A DNA stretch of 64,000 nt from Actinobacillus porcinus (GTDB taxonomy: Bacteria > Pseudomonadota > Gammaproteobacteria > Enterobacterales > Pasteurellaceae): NCBI RefSeq assembly GCF_901764995.1, contig NZ_CABFKI010000001.1, forward strand, positions 248,001 to 312,000, written 5' to 3'. The notes under the pieces are model-generated. The model was not told the DNA's origin. It searched no databases and saw nothing but the letters and a program-made list of their open reading frames with translations. The first letter of the stretch is position 1, and the number at the start of each line of letters is the position of its first letter. A program made the position numbers and the translations under genes. This document shows positions 38,646-48,427 of the stretch, one piece after another.

Positions 38646-41546
38646 GTGGAATATGCAGTTGGGCAACGTTGGATTAGCCATAGTGAAAATGAATTAGGAT
38701 TGGGGATAATTACTGAAGTGAACGCGCGCGTGGTGCAAATTTATTTCCCCGCCGCCGATGAAACACGGATGTATTCAATGAGCGAAGCACCATTAACTCG
38801 CGTGCTGTTTTCAGTGCAAGATACGGTAACGCATGTGGAAGGCTGGAAAGCGCAAGTGGTTGACAAAATGATGAATAATTTAACCGCACTTTATTTGGTT
38901 AAACGTTTGGATAATGGCGAAGAGTGCGTGATGAAAGAAATTGAGCTTGCCCATCAAATTACCTTCAGCAAGCCACAAGATCGTTTGTTTACCGCTCAAA
39001 TTGATCGTAGCGATCGCTTTGCGCTGCGTTATCGTGCGTTACAACATCAACAGGCACAATTTCAATCGCCGTTACGTGGGTTGCGCGGTATTCGTGCGGG
39101 ACTAATTCCACACCAATTGCATATTGCTAACGAAGCCGGTCGCCGTATTCATCCGCGCGTTTTGTTAGCAGATGAAGTGGGGCTTGGGAAAACCATTGAA
39201 GCCGGTATGATTTTGCAACAGCAAATTTTTGCCGGACGCGCGGATCGAGTGCTGATTATTGTGCCGGAAACCTTGCAACATCAATGGTTAGTTGAAATGC
39301 TGCGCCGTTTCAATTTGCATTTTTCGCTGTTTGACGAAGAACGTGCGGCAGATTTTGCACCTACGGAAGACAGCGAAGCGCGCAATCCTTTTGAAAGCGA
39401 AAATTTGATTATTTGTTCGCTCAATTGGTTGGTGGACAATCCGCAGCGTGGCGAACAAGCGTTGGCGGCGCAATTTGATATGCTGATTGTGGATGAAGCC
39501 CATCATTTGGCTTGGTCGCCAACTGAAGCGAGCGTGGAATACACCTTAGTGGCGCGCTTAAGTGCGCAAATTCCATCCGTGTTGTTATTGACCGCCACAC
39601 CAGAGCAACTGGGGCAAGAAAGCCATTTCGCACGCTTAAAATTATTGGATGCGGATCGTTTTTATGATTATGACGCCTTTGTAGCGGAGCAAAAAAACTA
39701 TCAGCCTGTCGCGAATGCGGTGCAAACCTTGCTGTCCCATAAGGCGTTAAGTGCGGTGGAAAAAAACGCGATTTCTGATTTGTTGGAAGAGCAAGATGTA
39801 GAGCCGTTGCTGAAAGTGTTGGATAGCCAAAATGAAGAAGAAAAAGCCGCGGTGCGTCAAGAATTGATCAGTAGCTTAATTGACCGCCACGGCACAAGCC
39901 GCGTGCTATTTAGAAATACGCGCCAAGGGGTGAAAGGTTTTCCGCATCGCGTTTATCATCAGGTGAATGTTGCCTTGCCGAAGCAATATCAGAATGCCAT
40001 CAATGTGTTGTCGATGTTGGGCGAGTTAAAAACGCAGGATCTTTTCTATCCTGAACAAATTTTCCAGCAACTCAACCCTGAAGCAAAATGGTGGGAATTT
40101 GATCCGCGCGTGGAATGGCTGGCGGATTTCTTAAAACTGCATCGCCAAGAAAAAGTGTTGGTGATTTGTCGTTACGCCACAACAGCCATCCAGTTAGAAC
40201 AGGCATTACGCGAAAAAGAAGGGATTCGTGCTGCGGTTTTCCACGAAAAGATGTCCATTGTGGAACGAGATCGCGCCGCGGCTTATTTTGCGGACAGCGA
40301 ACAAGGGGCACAGGTGCTGTTAAGCTCAAGCATCGGTTCTGAAGGGCGAAATTTCCAATTTGCGGCGAATTTGGTGCTGTTTAATTTGCCTGATAACCCG
40401 GATTTATTGGAACAATGCATCGGGCGTTTAGACCGTATTGGACAGGCACGCGATATTCAAATTTATGTGCCAAGTTTTAGCCAAACGGCGCAAGCGGTAC
40501 TGGCAGATTGGTATCATCAAGGGTTAAATGCCTTTGAAGAAACTTGCCCAATGGGGATGGCGTTGTTTGAAAAGTGCGGTGAAAAATTGCAAGAATTTTT
40601 ACAAAAACCGACCGCACTTGAGGATTTTGAGCTTTTTGTCAAAGAGACGGTGAAGCAACGTCAGCAACTGAAAACGGCGCTTGAAAAAGGACGAGATCGT
40701 TTATTAGAGTTAAATTCCAACGGTGGCGAAGTGGCAGAAGCCTTGGCAAATGCCATTGCGAAAGAAGACGGAAATCCGGAATTAGTGAATTTCACCTTGA
40801 ATTTATTGGATATTATTGGGGTGGAACAGGATGATTTAGGGGAAAAATCCATCGTGATCACGCCAACAGGAACGATGTTAGTGCCTGATTTTCCGGGGTT
40901 AAAAGAAGAAGGGGTGACCATTACTTTTGATCGCGCCCTTGCCCTTGCGCGCGAAGATGTGGAATTTTTAACCTGGGATCATCCGATGTTAAACAACGGT
41001 ATTGATTTGGTGTTATCCGGCGATATTGGCAAAACCGCTGTGTGTATGCTGATGAATAAAAATTTGCCGGCAGGCACCTTATTGCTTGAGTTGATTTATG
41101 TGGTGGAAACCCAATCGCCAAAAGCGTTGCAACTTAATCGTTTCTTGCCACCAACGCCTGTGCGCTTATTGTTGGATGTTAAAGGCAATAATTTAGCGGA
41201 AAAAGTCGCCTTTAATGTGGTGGAAAAACAGCTTAAACCGCTGGGTAAAACCTTGGCAACGCAGGTGGTGAAAAAAGTGCGGTCAAATATTGAAGCATTA
41301 TTGAAACAAGCAGAAAGCCAAATGGCAGAACAGGCGCGTGAGATCATTGCACAAGCCAAACGCCAAGCAAGCTTTGTGTTAGATAATGAATTGGCGCGGT
41401 TAAATGCCTTGAAAAGTGTGAATAAAAATATTCGTCAGGATGAAATTGAAACACTTGAAGTTATTGCTGAGCAGTCGCAAGTGGAATTAAATAAAGCAAC
41501 GTGGCGTTTAGATAGTTTGCGGGTGTTGGTGACAAATAACCCTTGA
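38646..41546 (+). CDS. rapA: RNA polymerase-recycling ATPase RapA
   Basis: Swi2/Snf2-type ATPase that releases stalled RNA polymerase. 966 residues: N-terminal Tudor-like region (1-~110), helicase part with Walker [15 protein letters not shown] near residue 174, DEAH in [10 protein letters not shown] near 280, [11 protein letters not shown] near 316 and the second RecA lobe (~490-640). Start is GTG at 38646 with GGAG upstream; it begins [19 protein letters not shown], as in E. coli RapA. Four or more uptake signals lie inside, two of them inverted (40572, 40611). Confidence 0.96.
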   Translation: MEYAVGQRWISHSENELGLGIITEVNARVVQIYFPAADETRMYSMSEAPLTRVLFSVQDTVTHVEGWKAQVVDKMMNNLTALYLVKRLDNGEECVMKEIELAHQITFSKPQDRLFTAQIDRSDRFALRYRALQHQQAQFQSPLRGLRGIRAGLIPHQLHIANEAGRRIHPRVLLADEVGLGKTIEAGMILQQQIFAGRADRVLIIVPETLQHQWLVEMLRRFNLHFSLFDEERAADFAPTEDSEARNPFESENLIICSLNWLVDNPQRGEQALAAQFDMLIVDEAHHLAWSPTEASVEYTLVARLSAQIPSVLLLTATPEQLGQESHFARLKLLDADRFYDYDAFVAEQKNYQPVANAVQTLLSHKALSAVEKNAISDLLEEQDVEPLLKVLDSQNEEEKAAVRQELISSLIDRHGTSRVLFRNTRQGVKGFPHRVYHQVNVALPKQYQNAINVLSMLGELKTQDLFYPEQIFQQLNPEAKWWEFDPRVEWLADFLKLHRQEKVLVICRYATTAIQLEQALREKEGIRAAVFHEKMSIVERDRAAAYFADSEQGAQVLLSSSIGSEGRNFQFAANLVLFNLPDNPDLLEQCIGRLDRIGQARDIQIYVPSFSQTAQAVLADWYHQGLNAFEETCPMGMALFEKCGEKLQEFLQKPTALEDFELFVKETVKQRQQLKTALEKGRDRLLELNSNGGEVAEALANAIAKEDGNPELVNFTLNLLDIIGVEQDDLGEKSIVITPTGTMLVPDFPGLKEEGVTITFDRALALAREDVEFLTWDHPMLNNGIDLVLSGDIGKTAVCMLMNKNLPAGTLLLELIYVVETQSPKALQLNRFLPPTPVRLLLDVKGNNLAEKVAFNVVEKQLKPLGKTLATQVVKKVRSNIEALLKQAESQMAEQAREIIAQAKRQASFVLDNELARLNALKSVNKNIRQDEIETLEVIAEQSQVELNKATWRLDSLRVLVTNNP

Positions 41547-41591
41547 TGTATTTTCCTATTGCAAACGGTTGCATAATCTTGTATATGTAAA

Positions 41592-41611
41592 GCACTCGTT
41601 TAATCGAGTGC
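41592..41611 (+). terminator. Hairpin after rapA
   Basis: GCACTCG / CGAGTGC around TTTAAT. No T-run, so termination strength is uncertain. Confidence 0.45.
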
Positions 41612-41653
41612 ACAACATAAAAAAATCCGAATTATGCACAAGGAGAAAATACC

Positions 41654-42619
41654 ATGAAAAAGATGCTTAAACTTTCCGTGATTGCAGGCGTGGCGTTAAG
41701 CGCGTTCAGTGCACAAGCCGCAGAAGATAAATTCATCACCATTGGGACAGGCGGTCAAACCGGCGTGTATTATGTGGTTGGGCAGTCTATTTGCCAATTG
41801 GTGAATCGCGATACACCGAAAACCCACATTAAATGTAACGCGCCATCTACAGGTGCTTCGGTGGCGAACTTAAATGCTATCGCCGCCAAAGAGCAAGATA
41901 TGGGGATTGCGCAGTCTGACTGGCAATATCATGCCTATAATGGTTCCAGTTCATTTGAAAATAAGAAAAATGACAAAATTCGTGCGGTGTTCTCTTTGCA
42001 TCCGGAGCCGTTTACTGTGATGGCGCGTGATGATTCCGGTATTAATTCCTTTGATGATTTAAAAGGCAAACGTGTGAATGTTGGCGATCCCGGTTCCGGT
42101 ACGCGTGCGACAATGAATGTGATTTTAGCCGCTAAAAAATGGACAGATAAAGACTTTAAAGTCGCGTCTGAATTGAAGCCGGCAGAAATGGCGTCTGTCA
42201 TGTGTGATAACAATTTAGACGCAATTACATACAACGTAGGGCATCCAAATGGCGCGTTAAAAGAAGCAGCCGCATCTTGTAATGCTCATTTAGTACCGGT
42301 TACAGGCCCTGAAATTGATAAGTTAGTGGCTGATCATAGTTATTATGCTAAAGCGACTATTCCAGGTGGTTTATACAAAGGCTCTGATAAACCGGTGGAA
42401 ACCTTTGGTGTTTATGCAACGCTTGTGACTTCAGCCGATGTTGACGCGGATAAAGTTTATGCTGTGGTTAAAGCCGTGTTTGATAATTTCGATCGTTTTA
42501 AACGTTTGCACCCTGCTTTTGCAAACTTAAAAGAAGAAGAGATGATCAAAAACGCACTTTCAGCACCATTGCACGAAGGGGCAGTTCGTTATTACAAAGA
42601 ACGCGGTTGGATTAAATAA
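41654..42619 (+). CDS. TAXI-family TRAP transporter solute-binding protein
   Basis: A 321-residue periplasmic binding protein with a signal peptide (MKKMLKLSVIAGVALSAFSAQA). TIGTGGQTGVYYVVGQSIC near residue 30 and the family Thr/Ala/x/Ile-type positions, plus VNVGDPGSGTRAT near 140, identify the TAXI group of TRAP systems. Ligands in this group include glutamate and dicarboxylates; the substrate here is not known. AAGGAG precedes the ATG. Confidence 0.92.
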   Translation: MKKMLKLSVIAGVALSAFSAQAAEDKFITIGTGGQTGVYYVVGQSICQLVNRDTPKTHIKCNAPSTGASVANLNAIAAKEQDMGIAQSDWQYHAYNGSSSFENKKNDKIRAVFSLHPEPFTVMARDDSGINSFDDLKGKRVNVGDPGSGTRATMNVILAAKKWTDKDFKVASELKPAEMASVMCDNNLDAITYNVGHPNGALKEAAASCNAHLVPVTGPEIDKLVADHSYYAKATIPGGLYKGSDKPVETFGVYATLVTSADVDADKVYAVVKAVFDNFDRFKRLHPAFANLKEEEMIKNALSAPLHEGAVRYYKERGWIK

Positions 42620-42634
42620 ATACCGTTAAATTTC

Positions 42635-42680
42635 ACCGCACTTTTGGGGCAGATTTCTCAAAGTGCGGTGGTTTTTCTTG
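42635..42680 (+). terminator. Inverted pair of uptake signals forming a hairpin
   Basis: ACCGCACTT (42635-42643) and AAGTGCGGT (42661-42669) pair perfectly over 9 bp, and the stem is followed by GGTTTTTC. It lies between the binding protein and permease genes, so it probably lowers, but does not stop, downstream transcription, keeping the binding protein in excess. Confidence 0.7.
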
Positions 42681-42705
42681 TTATTTTGAAGAACTCGGGA
42701 GCCTT

Positions 42706-45339
42706 ATGTCAGCACAATCAAAAACGATGGATTATGACGATCTGCAAGATATGGTGGCGTCTAATGATGCCGGTGGACGAACACCAAGCGGCTTTGCGAA
42801 GAAGCTGATTGTCGTCACTGCGATCTTGTGGTCTGTTTTTCAACTTTATTACACTTCGCCGCTATCCTTTTGGTTACAAGAAGTCTTGACGCGCGCCAAT
42901 ATTGATCTCAATGTGGTCGTTGATGATACCAAAGCGCGGTCAATTCATTTAGCGTTTGCTTTATTTTTAGCCTATCTTTCCTTTCCGGCTTTCGCCTTTT
43001 CACCCAAACACCGTATTCCTTTACAAGATTGGATTTTTGCTTTTTTAGGGGCATTTCTCGGTGCGTATTATCTGTTCTTTTATGAAGGATTAGTCACGCG
43101 ATTTGGCGCGCCGAATTTGCAAGATATTATTGCCGGTTGCGTGGGCATTTTGCTGTTACTGGAAGCTACGCGTCGTAGCCTAGGTCTACCTTTGGTTATT
43201 ATTGCACTGGTGTTCTTGCTCTATAATTACTTTGGGCAATTTTTACCGGCCGATTGGATCATCAGCCATCGTTCCGGTTCTTTGGCACAAATTGTTAATC
43301 AGCAATGGATTACCACAGAAGGCGTCTTTGGTGTTGCTTTAGGCGTTTCCACAAAATATGTTTTCCTTTTTGTATTATTTGGCGCATTACTAGACAAAGC
43401 CGGCGCAGGTAACTACTTTATCAAAACCGCGTTTGCCTATTTAGGGCATTTAAAAGGCGGGCCGGGCAAAGCGGCTGTGGTTTCTTCCGCATTAACAGGA
43501 TTGGTGTCAGGCTCTTCCATTGCCAATGTCGTGACCACCGGCACGTTTACTATTCCAATGATGAAACGCGTGGGATTAAGTCCGGAAAAAGCCGGTGCGA
43601 TTGAAGTTGCTTCTTCGGTTAACGGGCAAATTATGCCACCGGTTATGGGGGCTGCGGCATTTTTGATGATTGAATATGTCAATATGCCTTATAGCCAATT
43701 AATTACTCACGCTTTTTTACCGGCGTTCATTTCCTACATTGCATTGGTGTATATTGTTCACCTTGAAGCCTGCAAAATGGGGTTAAAAGGCTTACCGAGA
43801 ACGGATCCGGCTAACCCGATTTTGGTGACGTTAATGCGCGCTTTGGCTACTTTCTTGGCGATTTGTTTATTATATTTTGCCTTGGAATTAAGCTTGGGCT
43901 GGATTAAAAACGTTGCGCCGAATTATGCCTTTTTTATTGTGTTAGCACTATTAAGTGCGGTGTATTTGCTCTTAATTCGCCGTGTAGCCACATTTCCCGA
44001 TCTCGAACCCGATGATCCTGAAAAAGAAATTGCCACGCTGCCTTCAGTGAAACCAACAGTCAATGCGGGCTTACATTATTTATTACCGGTTGTGGTGTTA
44101 ATGTGGTGCTTGATGATTGAACGTATGTCGCCGGGGCTTTCTGCTTTTTGGGGAACCCTTGTGTTAGGGGCAATTTTAATTACCCAACGTCCATTATTGA
44201 GTTTTTTCCGCGCTGAATCCACCAGTAAATTATCCCTTGCTAAACAAGGTTTGCACGAGTTAGTGGAAGGGTTAGAAACCGGTGCGCGCAATATGATTGG
44301 GATCGGTATTGCAACCGCTACCGCCGGTATTATTGTGGGCTCTGTGTCTTTAACAGGGTTTGGCGTACAACTTGCCAGCATCATTGAAATGCTTTCGATG
44401 GGCAATATTTTATTAATGCTCATTTTAGTGGCAATCTTCAGCCTTATTCTTGGTATGGGATTGCCGACCACCGCAAACTATATTGTGGTTTCCTCATTAA
44501 TGGCGTTAGTCATTATCGAAGTGGGTAAACAAAACGGTTTAATCGTTCCGCTTATCGCTGTGCATTTATTTGTTTTCTATTTCGGTATTATGGCTGATGT
44601 CACGCCGCCGGTTGGGCTGGCTTCTTTTGCGGCGGCGGCTATTTCAGGCGGAAGTCCGATTCGTACAGGTGTTGATGCCTTCTATTACAGCCTAAGAACG
44701 GCGATTTTACCGTTTTTGTTCATTTTCAATACAGATTTATTGCTGATTGATGTGGGTTGGGCAAAAGGTATTTTAGTCTTCATTACGGCGATTATTGGTA
44801 TATTCGCGTTTACTGCCGCCACAATGGGTTGGTTCTTTGCTAAGAATAAATGGTGGGAAAGTGCGGTGCTTATTTTGGCTGCTTTCTTATTATTCCGCCC
44901 GGGTTTTGTGATGGATCGTATTTCACCGACGGCCTATAGCATTGAGCCGGTTCATTTTGCTCAAGAAATTGCTCATACACCTGTTGGGCAAAAATTAATG
45001 CTTAAAGTTGCAGGCATCAATCCTTACGGCAAACCGGTTGAATTTTATTCACAACTTGAAGTGCCGGAAGGCGAAAGCAGCGAAGCACGTTTAAATGCGC
45101 TTGGCTTAACCTTATTGGATACCGGTGACAAAATTGAGATCAACGGCAAGGAAACCGCCAAAATTATCATTGATAACGTTGAGTTGGATTCACCGGCAGC
45201 AAAAGCGGGCTTAAACTGGGATCAAACCTTGTTAGACGTTTCTTTGCCAAAAGTGTCTTTACCAAAAGAGTTAATGTTTATTCCGGCATTATTAATGATT
45301 TTTGGTATTGCTTGGAACCAACGTCGCCGTCATAAATAA
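42706..45339 (+). CDS. TRAP transporter fused permease (DctQM-type, DUF3394 C-terminus)
   Basis: An 877-residue membrane protein combining small and large TRAP permease subunits: ~4 hydrophobic segments in the first 180 residues, then the DctM-like 12-segment part (about 190-720, ALTGLVSGSSIANVVTTGTFTIP near 264). The polar part at about 745-850 matches the DUF3394/PDZ-like domain typical of TAXI fused permeases, followed by one last hydrophobic segment. It pairs with the upstream binding protein. Several uptake signals (43953, 44859). Confidence 0.93.
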   Translation: MSAQSKTMDYDDLQDMVASNDAGGRTPSGFAKKLIVVTAILWSVFQLYYTSPLSFWLQEVLTRANIDLNVVVDDTKARSIHLAFALFLAYLSFPAFAFSPKHRIPLQDWIFAFLGAFLGAYYLFFYEGLVTRFGAPNLQDIIAGCVGILLLLEATRRSLGLPLVIIALVFLLYNYFGQFLPADWIISHRSGSLAQIVNQQWITTEGVFGVALGVSTKYVFLFVLFGALLDKAGAGNYFIKTAFAYLGHLKGGPGKAAVVSSALTGLVSGSSIANVVTTGTFTIPMMKRVGLSPEKAGAIEVASSVNGQIMPPVMGAAAFLMIEYVNMPYSQLITHAFLPAFISYIALVYIVHLEACKMGLKGLPRTDPANPILVTLMRALATFLAICLLYFALELSLGWIKNVAPNYAFFIVLALLSAVYLLLIRRVATFPDLEPDDPEKEIATLPSVKPTVNAGLHYLLPVVVLMWCLMIERMSPGLSAFWGTLVLGAILITQRPLLSFFRAESTSKLSLAKQGLHELVEGLETGARNMIGIGIATATAGIIVGSVSLTGFGVQLASIIEMLSMGNILLMLILVAIFSLILGMGLPTTANYIVVSSLMALVIIEVGKQNGLIVPLIAVHLFVFYFGIMADVTPPVGLASFAAAAISGGSPIRTGVDAFYYSLRTAILPFLFIFNTDLLLIDVGWAKGILVFITAIIGIFAFTAATMGWFFAKNKWWESAVLILAAFLLFRPGFVMDRISPTAYSIEPVHFAQEIAHTPVGQKLMLKVAGINPYGKPVEFYSQLEVPEGESSEARLNALGLTLLDTGDKIEINGKETAKIIIDNVELDSPAAKAGLNWDQTLLDVSLPKVSLPKELMFIPALLMIFGIAWNQRRRHK

Positions 45340-45347
45340 GAGATCAT

Positions 45348-45376
45348 CCTAGGTCTAGGCTAAACCTATTCCTAGG
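45348..45376 (+). other. CCTAGG-rich hairpin between the TRAP permease and usp genes
   Basis: CCTAGGTCTAGG and CCTATTCCTAGG can pair with two mismatches around CTAAA. It contains three CCTAGG/CTAGG boxes, a tetranucleotide usually avoided in enteric-type genomes. Possible RNA processing or attenuation site. Confidence 0.4.
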
Positions 45377-45396
45377 TTGATAAAATGGAGTTTAGT

Positions 45397-45822
45397 ATGT
45401 ACAACAAATTGTTAATTGCGATTGATTTAAGCAACTTAGAAAGTGCGAAATATGTGGTGGATACTTGTTTGAAGCTAACAGCGAATAATCCTGACGCTGT
45501 TTATCGTGTGGTCACGATTTTAGAGCCGATGGATGACAGTTTTATTTCTGCATTTTTGCCGAAAAATTTTGATAAATCGTTGATTGAAGAGGCTAATCGA
45601 ACCTTGCACGAATTTACAAAAGCGACTTTTCCTGAAAACGCAAAAGTTCAACATATCGTTGCACACGGTACGATTTATGAAGAAATTAATCGTTTAGCGG
45701 AAGAAAAAGCGGTAGATTTAATTGTTATGCTTGCCAGCAGTCAGCCGCACGCCAAAGGCTTAAGCTCAAACACCGTAAAAGTTGCACGTAACTGTAATAA
45801 GCCGATTTTGGTATTACGTTAA
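45397..45822 (+). CDS. Universal stress protein (UspA family)
   Basis: A 141-residue single-domain Usp with the ATP-binding motif pattern near the C-terminus (HGTIYEEINRLAEEKAVDLIVM, then SSNTVKVARNCNKPILVLR). Single Usp proteins beside TRAP genes (such as TeaD in Halomonas) modulate the transporter; here this is inferred from position. I start at ATG 45397, 6 nt after GGAG; the 45385 ATG lacks a ribosome site. Confidence 0.9.
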   Translation: MYNKLLIAIDLSNLESAKYVVDTCLKLTANNPDAVYRVVTILEPMDDSFISAFLPKNFDKSLIEEANRTLHEFTKATFPENAKVQHIVAHGTIYEEINRLAEEKAVDLIVMLASSQPHAKGLSSNTVKVARNCNKPILVLR

Positions 45823-45844
45823 GAGAAAATAATGCAAAAGAACT

Positions 45845-45878
45845 GGGCTTCGTATAAACTACGCCCCGGTTTTTTTAT
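45845..45878 (+). terminator. Terminator after the usp gene
   Basis: CGTA / TACG inner stem with GGG / CCC outer pairs and a bulge, followed by eight T. Confidence 0.75.
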
Positions 45879-45895
45879 TCTAGATCATTCTTATT

Positions 45896-46555
45896 ATGGC
45901 ACTCATTGAATACCATCCCCCTTTAGAACCCTATCTTGATGTGGTTTATCACGATAATCATATTCTCGTGGTAAATAAACCCAGCGGTTTGTTGTCTGTT
46001 CCGGGCAATCAACCGCAATATTACGACAGTGCCATGAGCCGCGTGAAAGAAAAATACGGCTTTTGTGAACCTGCTCATCGTTTAGATATGGCAACCAGTG
46101 GGATTTTGTTATTTGCCATGAGCAAAGCCGCAGACAGCGAGCTAAAACGTCAATTTCGCGAACGTGAAACGGAAAAACATTATCAAGCCATTGTGTGGGG
46201 TTGGTTACAACAGGATCGCGGCGTGGTGAATATGCCTTTGATTTGTGATTGGGAAAACCGCCCACGCCAGCGGATTGATTACATTGTTGGCAAACGTGCT
46301 GTCACGGAATATGACGTGTTAGAACGCCTACCGAATAATAGCACTCGCGTGAAATTAACCCCGATTACAGGGCGTTCGCACCAATTGCGTTTGCATATGC
46401 TAGCACTGGGGAGCCCTATTCTCGGAGACAAGTTTTACGCTCATCCCCAAGCCAAAGCCATGTCGCCACGATTATGTTTACATGCGGAAAGTTTAACCAT
46501 TAAACACCCGATAACAGGGGAAAAAATGACCTTTGAATGTCCGCCGGAGTTTTAA
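45896..46555 (+). CDS. rluA: Dual-specificity RNA pseudouridine synthase RluA
   Basis: Modifies U746 of 23S rRNA and U32 of some tRNAs. 219 residues; VVNKPSGLLSVPG near residue 25, catalytic Asp in AHRLDMATSGILLFA near 62, and GRSHQLRLHMLALGSPILGD near 162. In H. influenzae rapA and rluA are neighbours as far as I recall; here the TRAP genes lie between them. Confidence 0.95.
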   Translation: MALIEYHPPLEPYLDVVYHDNHILVVNKPSGLLSVPGNQPQYYDSAMSRVKEKYGFCEPAHRLDMATSGILLFAMSKAADSELKRQFRERETEKHYQAIVWGWLQQDRGVVNMPLICDWENRPRQRIDYIVGKRAVTEYDVLERLPNNSTRVKLTPITGRSHQLRLHMLALGSPILGDKFYAHPQAKAMSPRLCLHAESLTIKHPITGEKMTFECPPEF

Positions 46556-46620
46556 AATATTGACCGTTCAACACGGCACAAAAAATGCAGTCAACTAAGT
46601 GCGGTCAAAATTTTAGGAAT

Positions 46621-46893
46621 TTAATGCTGAACAATGGCGTGATAATGTAATTTATCAATGGCGTTGATCAGCATTTCATCGCTCACCTTTTCATCAGCAA
46701 CGACTTTCACTAATCGCGTATTGAAGTTGGCTTTAGTCGAAAGGACACCATCAATAGCTCGCAATTCTTTATTCACCAAATAAACACAAAGTTGGCAATA
46801 CATTTCATCAATGCGTAATGTCACATTACGTTCCGCGCTGAATGTGGTCACAGAGAATAAAAGCGCGGTCAAAAAAATTAGGAGTTTTTTCAT
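46621..46893 (-). CDS. merP-like: MerP-like periplasmic heavy-metal-binding protein
   Basis: A 90-residue protein with signal peptide ([20 protein letters not shown]) and an HMA-type fold whose metal loop is MYCQLC (Cys-x2-Cys). Classic MerP has GMTCxxC; here the Gly and Thr are changed, so metal specificity is uncertain. I start at 46893, overlapping the merT end by 4 nt (ATGA). No merR or merA nearby. Confidence 0.8.
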   Translation of the reverse strand: MKKLLIFLTALLFSVTTFSAERNVTLRIDEMYCQLCVYLVNKELRAIDGVLSTKANFNTRLVKVVADEKVSDEMLINAIDKLHYHAIVQH

Positions 46894-47252
46894 TCTGGCA
46901 ATTCCAATAAATAAGGTAAAACATAGGGATAGGTTAAGAAAAATAGCATGACGATTGCCATTAACCAATACAAAATTTGTAATGTTCGGCGAGAAAAATA
47001 TCGGGTGCAGATAATTTTATTGGAGAAATTTAACAACCAAAAACCATAGCCAAATGCTCCCAAAGAAATGATCAGCATAGGGATTTGCAAAAACGCCAGC
47101 TCATTTAAACTCACCAGCCAAGAGCTGGAAACGCCAAAAGTAAGATAAATTAAAGGAGCAATGCAGCATAATGTGGAAGCCACGGCAGCGCTGACTGCCG
47201 TGGTACACATTGCCCAAAAGGTACGATTACTGTTCTTTTGAGATGAACTCAT
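46890..47252 (-). CDS. merT-like: MerT-like inner membrane metal transporter
   Basis: About 120 residues with three to four hydrophobic segments and the MerT vicinal cysteine pair in [15 protein letters not shown]. The start is uncertain: ATGs at 47273, 47270 and 47252 are all in frame and all lie inside the end of the preceding gene; 47252 gives the MerT-like N-terminal length. Coupled to merP by ATGA. In mercury-resistance operons MerT takes Hg(II) from MerP; without reductase a different metal is likely. Confidence 0.8.
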   Translation of the reverse strand: MSSSQKNSNRTFWAMCTTAVSAAVASTLCCIAPLIYLTFGVSSSWLVSLNELAFLQIPMLIISLGAFGYGFWLLNFSNKIICTRYFSRRTLQILYWLMAIVMLFFLTYPYVLPYLLELPE

Positions 47253-48330
47253 AGCCGAATTCTTTTGCATCATAAGAGTTTAATGGATCGCCGCCTATTT
47301 CCGCGTATGGATAGCCAAAGTTATTGATTGGGGCGAGTTCAGGCATTGGGTATAGGTTAAAATCGCGTGCGTGGTTAAAGCCCATCCAGTTGCCTTCCCA
47401 GTTACCAAATAGATAATCGGAAACCGCTTTCGTTCCTTCATCATTTACCGTTTTTTTCTCGGTTAAACGATATTTTGCCACATCCGCAGAATCCACAGGA
47501 ACCCAGCCGAAGCCTGCTAAATAAAATTCAGCGCGGCAATGTTGTCCGCCATTTTCATTCGCAATCTTATCTTTTGCGCCACCAAAGGCGGATTTTGAAT
47601 ATTCCCCCATTTTAATGGCTTGACCTAAACGAATACCGAAAACTTCGCGTGCAGGAATACCTGATGCCCGTGCCAATGCCACAAAGACAGAGTTAATATC
47701 TGTGCATTTTCCTTTTAATACACCAGTGGTTAAGATTTTTTCCACATCACCATCACCGCAACCCAACACTGAATTATCGCGTTCCATATTATTTACAATC
47801 CAGTGATGAATACGTTCGGCTTTTTTCAGTGGATTTTTTTCATCACCCACGATTTTGTCCGCATATTGTTTCACGATACCGTCAATTTTTATATGTTGTG
47901 AGGGTTTTAAATATTGCTCAACATCAACGCTGTATTCAATTTTTTCGGGAGCTTGATAGTTGTTCAATAACCCTTGTTTCATCGGTTCACGATCTTTTGT
48001 TTCCACAACAAGTTTGATTTTTAAATCACGTTTTGACGCATCTTTATCCCAAGTGGCATATAACGTGCTTGCGCCATATTGATTATTTTCTGTGATATAG
48101 GCTTGTTGGTAATTGCCTTCAAATTCAACAGATTTAACCGTTTGGTAGTCGTTGCTAAAGGGTAATGGGGCCCATAATTTCGTTTCCCCCACTGAGCCTT
48201 TTGGCACTTGAATATCATAAGTTTGGGTAAATTCGTAAGTATGTGTGGTGGTATTAGGATTTGGTACGATTTGCCCTTGAGCAAAAGCGGCGACAGCAGA
48301 AAGTGCGGTCGCTAAGAAAAGTTTTTTCAT
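47227..48330 (-). CDS. Exported transglutaminase-like (protease-fold) protein
   Basis: A 367-residue protein with signal peptide ([19 protein letters not shown]) and a transglutaminase-like core: Cys in [20 protein letters not shown] near residue 213, His in [11 protein letters not shown] near 265 and Asp in WVPVDSADV near 280. The triad is complete, so an active cysteine hydrolase/transpeptidase in the periplasm is plausible; substrate unknown. Its 3' end overlaps merT, so the three genes are one operon. An uptake signal lies at 48301. Confidence 0.83.
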   Translation of the reverse strand: MKKLFLATALSAVAAFAQGQIVPNPNTTTHTYEFTQTYDIQVPKGSVGETKLWAPLPFSNDYQTVKSVEFEGNYQQAYITENNQYGASTLYATWDKDASKRDLKIKLVVETKDREPMKQGLLNNYQAPEKIEYSVDVEQYLKPSQHIKIDGIVKQYADKIVGDEKNPLKKAERIHHWIVNNMERDNSVLGCGDGDVEKILTTGVLKGKCTDINSVFVALARASGIPAREVFGIRLGQAIKMGEYSKSAFGGAKDKIANENGGQHCRAEFYLAGFGWVPVDSADVAKYRLTEKKTVNDEGTKAVSDYLFGNWEGNWMGFNHARDFNLYPMPELAPINNFGYPYAEIGGDPLNSYDAKEFGYEFISKEQ

Positions 48331-48427
48331 AAGTTGTCCTCTAAATAAGCAAACTTGCCATATTTAAACTCAGAGCTGCAAGCAGGGTAAGCCGACTAAG
48401 GATAACGCAAATTGAGAGAAATGGGAA

